Assembly (NCBI RefSeq): GCF_036373705.1
Contig: NC_089858.1
Span: forward strand, 32,035,749-32,099,748
Length of the DNA stretch: 64,000 nucleotides
Direction of reading: 5' to 3'
Source: Amia ocellicauda
Lineage: Eukaryota; Chordata; Actinopteri; Amiiformes; Amiidae
The position numbers and the translations under genes are program-made. Positions 30,738 through 54,514 of this stretch are shown here, in pieces. Position 1 is the first letter of the stretch, and the number at the start of each line of letters is the position of its first letter. The notes below the pieces were generated by a model. It worked only from the letters and a program-made list of their open reading frames with translations, was not told the DNA's origin and did no database searches.

Positions 30738-30797
30738 TGTTGTAAGTCACCCTGGATAAGGGCGTCTGCCAAGAAATAAAAATAATAATAATAAAAA
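30738..30797 (+). mobile_element. LINE/SINE 3' tail
   Basis: TTGTAAGTCACCCTGGATAA followed by GGGCGTCTGCC and an (AAT)n run: the shared fish L2/SINE tail, sandwiched between two Tc1 fragments. Confidence 0.6.
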
Positions 30798-31187
30798 AGG
30801 AGTCCTGGAAGTGATGGTATGGCCCCCACAGAGCCCTGATCTCAACATCATCGAGTCTGTCTGGGATTACATGAAGAGAGAGAAGCAGCTGAGGCTGCCT
30901 AAATCCACAGAAGAACTGTGGTTAGTTCTCCAAGATGTTTGGGCCAACCTACCTGCCGAATTCCTTCAAAAACTGTGTCCAAGTGTACCTAGAAGAATTG
31001 ATGCTGTTTTGAAGGCAAAGGGTGGTCACACCAAATATGGATTGGATGTAGATTTTTCATCTTTTCACTCACTTTGCATTTAGTTAATTGATAAATCTAT
31101 GAACATGTCTATTTTTGAAAGCATTCTTACTTTACAGCATTTTTTCACACCTGCCTAAACCTTTTGCACAGTACTGTATATAAAGAC
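30798..31187 (+). mobile_element. 3' fragment of a third Tc1-like family
   Basis: From 30811 the frame reads WPPQSPDLNIIESVWDYMK, the third catalytic Glu region, and ends KAKGGHTKYG, like other Tc1 transposases. The right end AAACCTTTTGCACAGTACTG at 31159-31178 followed by TATA looks like the terminal repeat. The 5' two thirds are missing. It is distinct from copies A-E in sequence. Confidence 0.75.
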
Positions 31188-32301
31188 ATCATAATACCCA
31201 GACAACATGCCAGTTGGAAGAGGCCTAATGAAGTGGCCCATGTACTGCTGTCTGATATCCCCCCTGGTTAATGTGAGCTGCGAGAAGCTGAAGGAAAGCT
31301 TTCATTTCTTAAAAAACTGAAGATTAAATACACAAATGTATGCATTTTATAAAATCATTTTTTTAACCTCTCCACAATGAGCTATGATTTTAAATAAAAA
31401 CATTGCACAATGTAAAAAAACTTGACATGGAATACATTTGCATGTGTGGGTTCTTCTGCTTTTTATTGGGCATTTTTGGTTTTAAAATGAAATCAGTGGA
31501 GCACACCTTGTTTCAGCATTTAGATTTGGTACTTTGGGCTGTGGTATGTACTGCACTTACAGGTGTTTTGCATTAATCATATGTATATTTGTGTAAAGCA
31601 AGTTGAACTGAATCTGTTACACAATTTAAGTAGAACCTTGAAACACTTCTGCGTCTTGTCAGTATAATTGACCAGGATATAATTGATTAAATGTCTTCAG
31701 TGTTTAAAAAGTAATGAAGAGCTGATGATTGTTTAATTATTCTTATACGTTGAATATAATAACCCTTGTAAAGCATGGAGATACTGGCAGTGCTCACAGT
31801 TCACTTAGAGGACCATTCATTTATGACAAAATGAGTTGCCATGAACATCAGAACTGCACAATGTCTAACCTCCTGCCACAGCTGTTGAGATTAGACCATT
31901 TTAATATTCTCTAATACCATAATGTGATTCACTGTAATGATGATTTTATATAGTGATAGACGCATTGGTATTATGGTGCGTGTGTAACATTGTATGCTAG
32001 TGATTGTTGAACCATGTAAGCTGCCTTAGAAAAGGGTGTCTGCTAAATAAGAATAATGTGCTATATATATTAATACAAATCTGTTTCAAAGATAATACCA
32101 GTTCCTACAAAAATAAAACTTTCCTCATTGCTCGTGTTTCCTAGTCAACACATGCCTTATTTGTCACCATGTTCTATTACCAAATTATACAACAAGTGAT
32201 CATCAAGAGTACAACATCTTCAGCAAAGCAATGAAGAACAGAAGGGTCCTCTTTCACACAGGCCAACTATCGAGTCAAGAACATCTAGCAAAGCAGTGGG
32301 T
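31188..32301. other. mthfsd 3' flank / 3' UTR side
   Basis: No coding sequence recognised. A weak LINE/SINE tail (GTAAGCTGCC...GGGTGTCTGCTAAATAAG) lies at 32008-32050. On the minus strand, candidate poly(A) signals for mthfsd are ATTAAA at about 31896 and AATAAA at about 31460. Neither is confirmed. Confidence 0.4.
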
Positions 32302-35300
32302 TTATGGAGCGCTCTGGTCTTGGGCTCCACTCTCTGCAGCTTTGGTCACCTTGGGTCTCCTGGGAGCCCGGCCTGCGTTCCTGTCACCCCTCTGACTCCT
32401 GGCCAGCTCAGCACAGACACTGTTGCCACTGAGGATGAGCCCCTGCAGAGCTGCCAGGGCCTCCTCTGCACTATGAAGGTCGGTGTAATCCAGGAAGGCC
32501 CTGTGCTGTGCCCCCTGCCAGTTCAGGCGTAAGGGCAGGGCTCCCCGCTCTCTTAGCACACCTTTCAGCTCACTCACCCGCAGGCCGGCGGGAATGCCAC
32601 CCATGTAAACCGTAGTGATCCGGCCCTGTCTGGGGACTTCTGACACTGAGGCCGGGACACTCCCACCGCCCCTCTCTGGCTCCCCATCCCGCTTCCCAGG
32701 CTCCCTTGCTGCAGCCTGGCTAGGGTCACCTCTAGGGAGCTCCTTCTTCAAAGCCACATCTTTCCCTGCCTCTTCTTCCATACGGCAGAGTTTTTTCAGA
32801 ATGGGGATCTTCTCCAGTGTGTCCACATCACACTGGGAGAAGCAAAAAATGAGTTTTTAACTGGGGAAAAAGTCCACATCACAGCATGAGGGACTGCTCC
32901 ATATCCTTGACCATACAGTGCCATTCAACCAGTGTCCATGCAGAAGTGATTTTAGTACAATTTGTGGTTAGTAGTCAGTAGTTCACACATTTTAGGAGAT
33001 TGTTAAGCTCTTCACTGTAAGCTGCAGTTTAGCTGGGGGAAGCAGGATGATGGCTACTCACGCAAGGGCTCACTTATCAACAAACACTGACCAATATCTT
33101 CATCAAATCACACAAGTTCATTTTCATTGTTCTTTTTTTTAAAATATATATTAGAAAAACAAATAGCTGTGATAGCTGTATGTGGCCAGTTCCTTAAAAT
33201 AATCGGATTCGAAATATCACAAAGAACTATTAATTAAACAAACAAAAAGCTGATATGGAAGAATTCCAACCTCCCTTTAAAGTTCAGCCCACAGTTGACT
33301 AGCATCAGTAAAGAGACTTTCATTGCATTTTTCTATCCCTGATAATTCCCTTCATGAAATCCACTTCATTCTTATCCATGAGGCTCTGTCTTTCTTTATT
33401 CTTGATTAAAAACTATTATCTGGACATTAAAGGAAAACTTGACAAGACTTCCTAGATACGAGCACTGACTGGAATGCCTTCGTTTGTAAGCACCATTGCC
33501 AATTCTGCACAGGATATGTAAGTCTATTGTTCCAACCTTGACCTTGTGACCCGTTTCCATTAAACATGAAAATCTGTGCGTGCCAGGTTAAAAGTGTTTG
33601 ATTAGTCATGCACTTCATTCTTAGTTCTTAATGTGCCTCAAGAATTGGCAGGGCTTCTTTAAATCCCAGGCCACCAGCAGCATCATGCCATGAGGTGGGT
33701 TGAACAATTACATTCATCTAACCTCAGGAAAAAAAGCATGCAAGGAAAAAAACTCAATTTAACCTGCACATTTTTAAATTAAGGAAGGCTGCATTTACAT
33801 TAATGAAACCATTACAAATCACTTTATTCAGCTGGATCACCACAGAAGCATGTATATATTACTTGATTTTCTTAGCAGACACCCTTATCCAGGGTGACTT
33901 ACAATTGTTACAAGATATCACATTATTTTTTACATTTACCCATTTAGTGAAGCAACAGCACAACAGCAGTGCCCCCACCTGGGAGCAATATTTTTTGTAA
34001 AGTTGCCATTGTTATTATCATTACAAGAGAAATATCTTACACCTATATTCTTACTCGTCATATTTCCTGTCATTCAGAGTCTGAAAAGCACTTTCAGTGG
34101 CTGAAATAGCTTCAGTCTGGAATAACAATCCAGGGCTTCAGTGTCAATTACTGTGCAAGTACACATGGAAATTATACTTTGTATTTAAAAAGGGTAATTT
34201 CACTTGAGCTTCCATTTCAGAAAGAATTCAGTTTCTTTTTCTGAAGAATGAGGTAGTGCAATTTTGGAGAAGCAACCTACCTTAGTCCACAAAATCCCCT
34301 GTGGTTTTGGGCATGTGCAGTCAGTTTTAATCACTCTAGTTGGCGTGAGGATGTAATCCACTGTGAGATCGTGACTTTCAATAAGCTCCTCTGGAATATT
34401 AACAATCTGCAGGATGTATACACAGTTTGGTTAATGCACCAAGATTTGGAATGGCTTTTGGAAACATTTTATCACATATTGCTTTTACAGAATAACCATG
34501 TGAAATCAGAGCCAGTTCATGAATCTATTTAAGATTTGTATTTATAGGGGTTTGTTTATACCTGAAGCTCTGACATTACTGCTATAAAAGCTTATGTTCC
34601 ACAGAAACATCTAATAAAATAGTTGCCAGTCCAAAAATGTTAAGATTAACTACATTTCTTTTTAAGATTTTGCCCGATTTTGAAACTTCACATTAATTAA
34701 AGAACTCTGGATTTTTTTGAGTGCTAACCTGACAGTCATGGACAATAGTAACAATGATTGTAGAGTCTGTCACAGCTCCCATTGCCACCATCATGGCATA
34801 CTCTAGATCTGCAAAGCCTTCTCCTTTTCCTATGCGATAGCCTGGTGAGAAAGACAAGGAGCTAACAAGAGCAGAGCAGAAGCATCTGAGATGCAGAGGA
34901 GAAACCAAACCAGTCCACCTTGGGCCCATAATAGAGAGGACCAAAATGCACAGCCTACAGTGCCGTAAACATTAGTTTATACAAAATGTGTTATACAGGT
35001 TGTAAGAATACCAGCATTTAAAGTGCATCTCACCTTTCTCAGACACTGCCACGGACCCCACCACAACCAGGTCAACATGCACCGAAGCGTCCAAACCAAT
35101 GGGCACACTATACTCCTTAACACCCTGCAAAAGCCAGAGTCAAAGAGAGCAAGTCATTAAAACAAAATGATATACACAGACAGAAAGGTAGGTAGAGAGA
35201 AAAAGAGTGAAGTCAGATGACAGAATATCCTTTATGTTTTCAGGCTTTATGACCATTCATAACAGGAACCAACAGTGCCCAATTAAGAGTCAATTACTTT

Positions 35301-37609
35301 CTGGGGGTCTTGGATAAAAGATAAACCAAAAGACCCTGTGGATTTCCAAGTATGGGACTGGCCACTCCAACAGCAATAAAATAAGGAACAGCACACTCAG
35401 CTCAGTCAATCATAGAATGCAGCAGCATTTTGAAGGATCCCTGTTTATCAGGTTCCAAAATGCAGCTCAAGTTTATTCCATGTGCTTTCCTTTCACACCA
35501 TTTACTCCTCCTAGAAAAACATCCCAATAGCTATGGTTTAATGCACAGCACTACACTGGCTGACTGGTTTACTGTAGATCCAATAAAAGAGAAACTTTGC
35601 CTTCCTAAATATATATTTTTTCCAATGAAAAACAAGAAATGAGGATGGATCTGTGCGGATAATCTTGGTCATTATATTTGATGGACAAACAAGACACACA
35701 GGGGACACAGATCACCCGGGATGTGGAGCAGATACGCAGTTCCTCCTTTGTGGCTCCCTGAGGTGGGACAATCTTATTGAACAGCCCAGTCCTGAGGCGT
35801 GGGGTGGGGACCAGCAATGTTTTTCTTGCCTAAAAACAAACAAAAGGACATTCCCTTTGCATTTCTAAGAGTAACACAAATCTCCTTTCTCCAGACTAAT
35901 ATTTAATGACTAAACTAAAGGCATAACTACACCTACCACTATAAAGGATCAGATCACAACAAAAGGTTGATCTGATCGTCTGTTGTGATAAGTGTAGATA
36001 AGATAAGTGCCTTTTCTTTTTAACAGTTCTACTACATTCTCACTGATATTGTCCACATGTGCTGTATAATAATGCTTTGCCTGATTTCTTAAGCTTCTTT
36101 ATTTTTTACTTTATTTTATCTTCAATTTAATCTATTGCAATTGTATTGTTGCATATGATTCAACCTAGATAAGAGCATAAAATCATATTTTAAATTGGTG
36201 ACAGATTATACACTCATTAAGCGAAATGCACAACTGAGTGCTAATCAGAGCAAATTCTGTTATTTAACTTGATTTGAAAATGATATGCAACAGCTACCAT
36301 AACTTAAATCTCGCTACACCTTTTTCCTTCTAACACTGTCTCTCAGTGGTATTTTGAAATAAAATGGCATTTTTCAAGACAGTGAATGAAACCAGAACAG
36401 AACATTTAAAACGACACTGATACTGAAAGACTAACAAACTTTAATTCTCAGTGTAAAAGAAAAGACTGCTAATGCAATTCTTAACTGCGTGTGAATGGCA
36501 AGGTTGGCAGATTTAAATCAACTCAGCTTATATTACAGATTTTCAATCAATAATAAAAAATACTTGAACCTATTTTATATACTTTGCCAATTAAATGTAT
36601 AGTTTTTATTAACACATTGTATATTCATTTAACTTAATCAAATAGCTTGTTTCATATGCGGCAATCATTGATTCGTACATTCCTTTACGATTTGGTTAGA
36701 ATGTCAAATTTTCAATTGCACAAAATAAAAATTAAATAGTATTTAAGTTTGTTATGTTATTTTTAATTTCAATTGTCAACCCCCTATTTTTTTCCCTCGA
36801 TTTTCCACTTCCGACAAGTACCTGCAGGGCAGCCAGGCGAGCTCCCTCTAGCGGTTTGTCGGGGTCCACTTTGACCTCTTTCGCATTCTGGAACACCTCC
36901 AGGTTTGTGACGTGTTCACAAGCCGCATAGGCCCCCTGTGTCAAACAGAGAGGGGGAAATGGAGACTTACGTCCAGGGTAATAAAGCGAGCCTGCTCCTG
37001 GGGCTTGTCTGGGTTCACTTTGACAACACTAGAGGACCTGAACTCCGGTAAAGTTGCCAGCTTTCCCCCTGCTTGTGCGGCTCCCTGTCCGTGTGAAAAA
37101 CAGAACCAAATCCAGCACAAAAGCGCAATCACAACACACTTCACATCACTCACAGAGACAATAACATATGTTCACTTATTTTGATTAAACCAAAGCAAAT
37201 ACAATACTTTCAAGTGCATGTAAGTAACGCTCGAGTATAAATATACCTACAACATCGACCATATCCCATTCCATTGCAGCATATTCATTTACAATTATAT
37301 AAAACACGGAAGAAAATATTTCTGTTACCTTGAAGTTGGGTATTCTGTGGTGAACCGGTCTGGGGAAATTGGCCAGATTGTTGGCTTCAATGTAATCCCA
37401 GACTTTCTGCCGAATATCCCATTTCGTACAGCCTTGGATTAAAAAGACAGACGGACACAAGCCAAATAATGAGTATACAATGAGAAAATAGAAACAGCGA
37501 AAGGGAACACGTAGATAAGATGTTACTTTATATGTCAGTAAAAAATACACTTTTACAGATTCATTTCAAAAGTACATTTACCAGGATTTAACTTGATAGC
37601 AGGTTCCAT
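32302..37609 (-). CDS. mthfsd: Methenyltetrahydrofolate synthetase domain-containing protein
   Basis: Protein with an N-terminal 5-formyl-THF cyclo-ligase-like domain and a C-terminal RRM; probable RNA-binding protein, enzyme activity uncertain. Minus-strand exons: 37609..37582, 37432..37329, then either 37084..36971 (3a) or 36935..36822 (3b), 35829..35716, 35124..35034, 34841..34729, 34406..34281, 32832..32302. All have GT-AG borders and phases match throughout; 406 aa with one exon 3. The start is [10 protein letters not shown]; the next exon carries the family-typical [13 protein letters not shown]. Later signatures: [62 protein letters not shown]. The RRM (about 301-377) has RNP2-like VYMGGI and RNP1-like HRAFLDY. 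The linker (about 250-298) is charged and low-complexity. Tail-to-tail with foxf1, as in other vertebrates. Intron 3 and intron 7 are repeat-bearing but no exon is damaged. Confidence 0.93.
33866..33985 (-). mobile_element. LINE/SINE 3' tail in mthfsd intron
   Basis: Minus-strand TTGTAAGTCACCCTGGATAA followed by GGGTGTCTGCTAAG, preceded by the GTGGGGGCACTGCTG-type body. Located in the intron between the last two mthfsd exons. Confidence 0.55.
36822..36935 (-). CDS. mthfsd: mthfsd alternative exon 3b
   Basis: 114 bp, 38 codons, phase 0 at both ends: begins [16 protein letters not shown] and ends [18 protein letters not shown]. Acceptor CTCTCTGTTTGACACAG|GGG, donor CAG|GTACTT. It is closer than exon 3a to the human protein at this place ([11 protein letters not shown]). 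Its branch point and pyrimidine tract must overlap the 35-bp gap and exon 3a itself. Confidence 0.88.
36971..37084 (-). CDS. mthfsd: mthfsd alternative exon 3a
   Basis: 114 bp, 38 codons, phase 0 at both ends: begins [15 protein letters not shown] and ends [18 protein letters not shown]. Acceptor TTTTTCACACGGACAG|GGA, donor GAC|GTAAGT. It encodes the same protein segment as exon 3b (residues 45-82) with 16 of 38 residues identical, including VKV-PDKP. The downstream gap to exon 3b is only 35 bp. Confidence 0.85.
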
Positions 37610-38549
37610 TCCCAAAGTTTTATAGTGGCCGCCTAGGAAACTGGATGCTACTTTGTACAAATATAATACACTATAAATATGCTGGCTACGAATTACTAAT
37701 AAATACAATAAAGTCTTACAAATGGACTTCTAATGATATGGTGATAACAGCGTGTGTTACAATGTTAGGCATCAATAAACACATTCATTGCACACGCTGG
37801 GAACTTTAGACAGCTGTTTTCTGACACACGTTTTATTTGGACAGACTACGGTGGCCATCGAAAGCCAAAACTCCTGGGCAACCAAAAACGCAATTCGCGA
37901 TTCGTTTGTTATATCTTTACTGCGTAGTTCCATATCGCCAAGACTGCTGCTTAAAAATCACAAATAATCATTCATGGTTTTCCTATTTAACGTAGCTTTT
38001 CTAATTACTTGGTATTCTGAATACTAATAAAATAGGTCGTAATTTTGCTAAGCATGAGTGTCATTATGTACAGTTAATTTGCTGAATATTGTGTTTTACT
38101 GCACAGTCTAAGCGATGTGTTCTGTTATTCCACTCTACAATACGCAATGCTTACAATGTGGCGAGGCTGGAATTGCATTCTAGCGTCTTATTCGCATATT
38201 TTCTAATTCGCATCATACATTTGAAGAATATGAAAAAGATGAACTGCTTTAGCTAGTGGGGGGTACAACAGTACTGCAAGGATTTCAAGTATTGCAAGGA
38301 TTTAATGCAAAAGTTGAATGGCATGCAATGTAAGGGGTTAAGTAATACCAGGCCACTTAGTTAGCTTCATATTCAGCAAGGGGGTTATATTTTCTACAAA
38401 CTGCAACTGTAGAGCTTGGGCCCAATATGGATTTCCTTGATTAAACAGGGGTAGACTTGTGCCAACTTCTTAAAAGGCGAAGGAAGCAACTGAAAAATAC
38501 AAGGATTGCCTGAATTTCCAGTCAAGAGGGAGAAGAGTGCATTGACATA
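37610..38549. other. mthfsd upstream region
   Basis: Non-coding sequence 5' of mthfsd. No TATA is evident and the region is not CpG-rich. The promoter is presumed within the first few hundred bases (37610-37950). Confidence 0.4.
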
Positions 38550-39755
38550 CACTCACCTAAAGGATTATTAGGAACACCATACTAATACTGTGTTTGACCC
38601 CCTTTCGCCTTCAGAACTGCCTTAATTCTACGTGGCATTGATTCAACAAGGTGCTGAAAGCATTCTTTAGAAATGTTGGCCCATATTGATAGGATAGCAT
38701 CTTGCAGTTGATGGAGATTTGTGGGATGCACATCCAGGGCACGAAGCTCCCGTTCCACCACATCCCAAAGATGCTCTATTGGGTTGAGATCTGGTGACTG
38801 TGGGGGCCAGTTTAGTACAGTGAACTCATTGTCATGTTCAAGAAACCAATTTGAAATTATTCGACCTTTGTGACATGGTGCATTATCCTGCTGGAAGTAG
38901 CCATCAGAGGATGGGTACATGGTGGTCATAAAGGGGTGGACATGGTCAGAAACAATGCTCAGGTAGGCCGTGGCAATTGGCACTAAGGGGCCTAAAGTGT
39001 GCCAAGAAAACATCCCCCACACAATTACACCACCACCACCAGCCTGCACAGTGGTAACAAGGCATGATGGATCCATGTTCTCATTCTGTTTACGCCAAAT
39101 TCTGACTCTACCATCTGAATGTCTCAACAGAAATCGAGACTCATCAGACCAGGCAACATTTTTCCAGTCTTCAACTGTCCAATTTTGGTGAGCGTGTGCA
39201 AATTGTAGCCTCTTTTTCCTATTTGTAGTGGAGATGAGTGGTACCCGGTGGGGTCTTCTGCTGTTGTAGCCCATCCGCCTCAAGGTTGTACGTGTTGTGG
39301 CTTCACAAATGCTTTGCTGCATACCTCGGTTGTAACGAGTGGTTATTTCAGTCAAAGTTGCTCTTCTATCAGCTTGAATCAGTCGGCCCATTCTCCTCTG
39401 ACCTCTAGCATCAACAAGGCATTTTCGCCCACAGGACTGCCGCATACTGGATATTTTTCCCTTTTCACACCATTCTTTGTAAACCCTAGAAATGGTTGTG
39501 CGTGAAAATCCCAGTAACTGAGCAGATTGTGAAATACTCAGACCGGCCCGTCTGGCACCAACAACCATGCCACGCTCAAAATTGCTTAAATCACCTTTCT
39601 TTCCCATTCAGACATTCAGTTTGGAGTTCAGGAGATTGTCTTGACCAGGACCACACCCCTAAATGCATTGAAGCAACTGCCATGTGATTGGTTGGTTAGA
39701 TAATTGCATTAATGAGAAATTGAACAGGTGTTCCTAATAATCCTTTAGGTGAGTG
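38550..39755 (-). mobile_element. DD36E (Incomer-like) Tc1/mariner element, copy B, nearly intact
   Basis: 1206 bp between inverted termini CACTCACCTAAAGGATTATT... and ...GGTGAGTG, each next to TA. It is almost identical to copy A at 26423 apart from copy A's 55-bp deletion and a 15-bp in-frame deletion here. Near-identity of the two copies suggests recent transposition. Confidence 0.93.
38582..39607 (-). CDS. Tc1/mariner (DD36E) transposase, open reading frame
   Basis: 341 codons without a stop, from MGKKGDLSNFERG to KAKGGQTQY. N-terminal helix-turn-helix DNA-binding domains are about residues 1-115 (AQLLGFSRTTISRVYKEW). The DDE domain follows: D in AWSDESRF, D in QQDNAPCHKG, E in [11 protein letters not shown], with 36 residues between the last two. 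Relative to copy A it lacks five residues (GHRLN) after GPLVPI through a 15-bp in-frame deletion, which could impair the fold. It is a mobile-element gene, not a host gene. The promoter is presumably within the terminal repeat. Confidence 0.88.
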   Translation of the reverse strand: MGKKGDLSNFERGMVVGARRAGLSISQSAQLLGFSRTTISRVYKEWCEKGKISSMRQSCGRKCLVDARGQRRMGRLIQADRRATLTEITTRYNRGMQQSICEATTRTTLRRMGYNSRRPHRVPLISTTNRKKRLQFAHAHQNWTVEDWKNVAWSDESRFLLRHSDGRVRIWRKQNENMDPSCLVTTVQAGGGGVIVWGMFSWHTLGPLVPIATAYLSIVSDHVHPFMTTMYPSSDGYFQQDNAPCHKGRIISNWFLEHDNEFTVLNWPPQSPDLNPIEHLWDVVERELRALDVHPTNLHQLQDAILSIWANISKECFQHLVESMPRRIKAVLKAKGGQTQY

Positions 39756-39775
39756 TATACTGTAAGGGCAAACAT

Positions 39776-39830
39776 GGGTCCAGATTAAATCAAAACTTTG
39801 ACCCACACATATTGAAATAGGGACCATCTG
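39776..39830 (+). repeat. Single arm of a MITE-like foldback repeat
   Basis: CCAGATTAAATCAAAACTTT followed by GACCCAC matches the left arm of the foldback repeat at 51282-51471. Confidence 0.5.
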
Positions 39831-40007
39831 ACCTAGCGTCAAGATTGTTTACCTTTATTTAAAGAAAGTTCTTTTTTTTGATATTCAGATGTTGTTGTTT
39901 TTTGCTGTGGTATTGAAGAGGTATCTACTATTGTGAAACTGAACTGGTATCGTGTCAAAGTTCAAACTTCTAGTATCTTGACAGTCCCAATCCACAGAGC
40001 TTCTGAC

Positions 40008-40262
40008 GTTCAGGGGCGAGTAAACTTTGACTACAGTAATTCCATATCACAAACGTCAAACTGTTTGCAAAGAGGTTAAAGACACGCTGAAGTTGGAAGT
40101 AATAATAATAGTAAGCTCAGACTCAGAGTGGTGTAGCCCTAAGCCAAAGCCTGATGGCAGCATTAGATTCTGTGTTGATTTCAGAGAACTCAATGCAGTT
40201 TCTATGTTCAATACCTAATCCATGCCCAGTGGATTAATTGCTGGATCGGCTCCTTTCTGCTC
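40008..40262 (+). pseudogene. Ty3/gypsy reverse-transcriptase fragment
   Basis: Plus-strand frame reads [20 protein letters not shown] then RELNAVSMFNT-stop-SMPSG, the N-terminal part of a Ty3/gypsy RT (typically [20 protein letters not shown]...YPMPR). Stops and a short deletion are present and no LTRs, protease or integrase are seen nearby. An old retrotransposon scrap. Confidence 0.75.
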
Positions 40263-40619
40263 ACTTCTTTTCAACACTGGACTTTTAAAAATAATTCACC
40301 ATTTACTCAACTACTTTTGAACTTTTATTTAGTATTGTTTCATTAACACACTTCAATCTAGTATAGGCAGGCTAGGCTTTTCTGTACGGAAACTAACTGG
40401 CTTGCTTAGCGTAGGATATTTCAGAAATTCAGAACAGTTCCGACTACAACAATGAAGAACATCTCAGAAGAAGCATGATTTCAGTGGAGAGAGAAATCTT
40501 TGGGCAGTTAACCCTGTAATTAGCCCTATTGAAAAAAACAACAACATCACAATAAGAAAGAGTTTTCAGTGTTTAGGCAAAGTTGGAATTTAATGAAGCA
40601 TAATTATATAAAAGGCAAA

Positions 40620-40770
40620 ATTACAGGACCACTGAAGAGCTCAGGAGAATAATTTATATATATGTATATATTTATATTAAAAGTACAGTCTGAACAGATG
40701 TGTCTTGATAAATTACCAGAAAGTTGTCAGGGACTCTGCTGTCCTGACCTCAGTGGGAAGCTACCATTAA
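40620..40770 (-). mobile_element. L2-like LINE fragment
   Basis: GAGCTCAGGAGAATAA, ACAGTCTGAACAGATGTGT and GTCAGGGACTCTGCTGTCCT match the element at 1-1500 in the same order and orientation (positions 130-250 there). Confidence 0.6.
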
Positions 40771-41006
40771 TCAGCCACCTTGAGCAGATATCTCCAACTC
40801 TAGTCAATCTGATAGTATAGAGCACCACATTATAATATATAAAAACTTGGAAACATTTAATTCTGATCAATTTAGCTGGTGTTTTGATAAAAGCAGTGAT
40901 TTACAAATAATTGGAAACAAAGACATAGATAACATTTAGCTCCCAAGGAAACCTAAAATACATGTAAAAGCAAATGTATGCATTTTTGAAATAAACAGAA
41001 CTAATG

Positions 41007-53614
<12,608 letters not shown>

Positions 53615-54514
53615 CTGCATAATATCCAAATAAAAAAGTTACATTTACATTGATTACGCACCTAGTGGATTAAATTGAGTGCAGTTATTACTTTTTGAGA
53701 GTCTTCATCAATTGAGGATTAAATTAGTTATATAAAATGTTGTCTCTTGATATTCTCTAGCATAATGAGGGGTGCTGACACCACTGCGTTTCCAAAGATT
53801 ATTGTGAAGTAGACATTACTTTAAACCCTAAAAAATGATTCAGTTGTTTCAATAAAAAATAAAATAAAAAAATAACCTGGTTGCTTTAAAATCTCGAGTT
53901 AAAACAACTTGAAATGTAAGTTAATGATGTGGTATTGTCATTGTCTGTATTTAACAAAAAGTAATTGTTTAAACAAATTTAGTTCATTTTACTCAAGCAT
54001 GTATGTTCTGTCAACTTCATTCAACTAATATCAACTTTGTTTTTGTTGTTGTAATAATTGAAATTAAGTTGTACTAAGTAAAATTACTAAAACGAGACTA
54101 TATGGTTTGTGCAAATAACTGATTGGGCTCTTGATAACAAGTTCACCTAGTTAACACACTGTTTACATTAGATGAGATAACACAATTCATGTTTGCATTA
54201 AGTTATTCTGAGAATAACAATCAATCAAATATATTTGAATGTACAACACAAAATCATGCCACATAAAAAAATATAATGTATTGTAAGTTACTAACATGTT
54301 ACCTGCCTACATAAACGTACAAGCGAAAATGACATGAAATAAGTAACTCGTACACATTGCCAAGCCATACAACTCTGCATTAGCTCAGTCAGCTGAACGG
54401 CTAACAGTTAGTTCTACTATACGTTTTACAACTTATAATAAAATCAAACCCGTTGTTAAGGTGTACTTGTATATTATAATTATGCAGAAACAGTAAATTC
54501 TGCAAAATACTCAC

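Noticed and set aside
53618..53620. Upstream ATG (ATG CAG) as the esterase start
   Set aside because: It lies within the likely splice acceptor ATTATGCAG|TTCTC; the next ATG at 53596 has a good context and gives a normal signal peptide.
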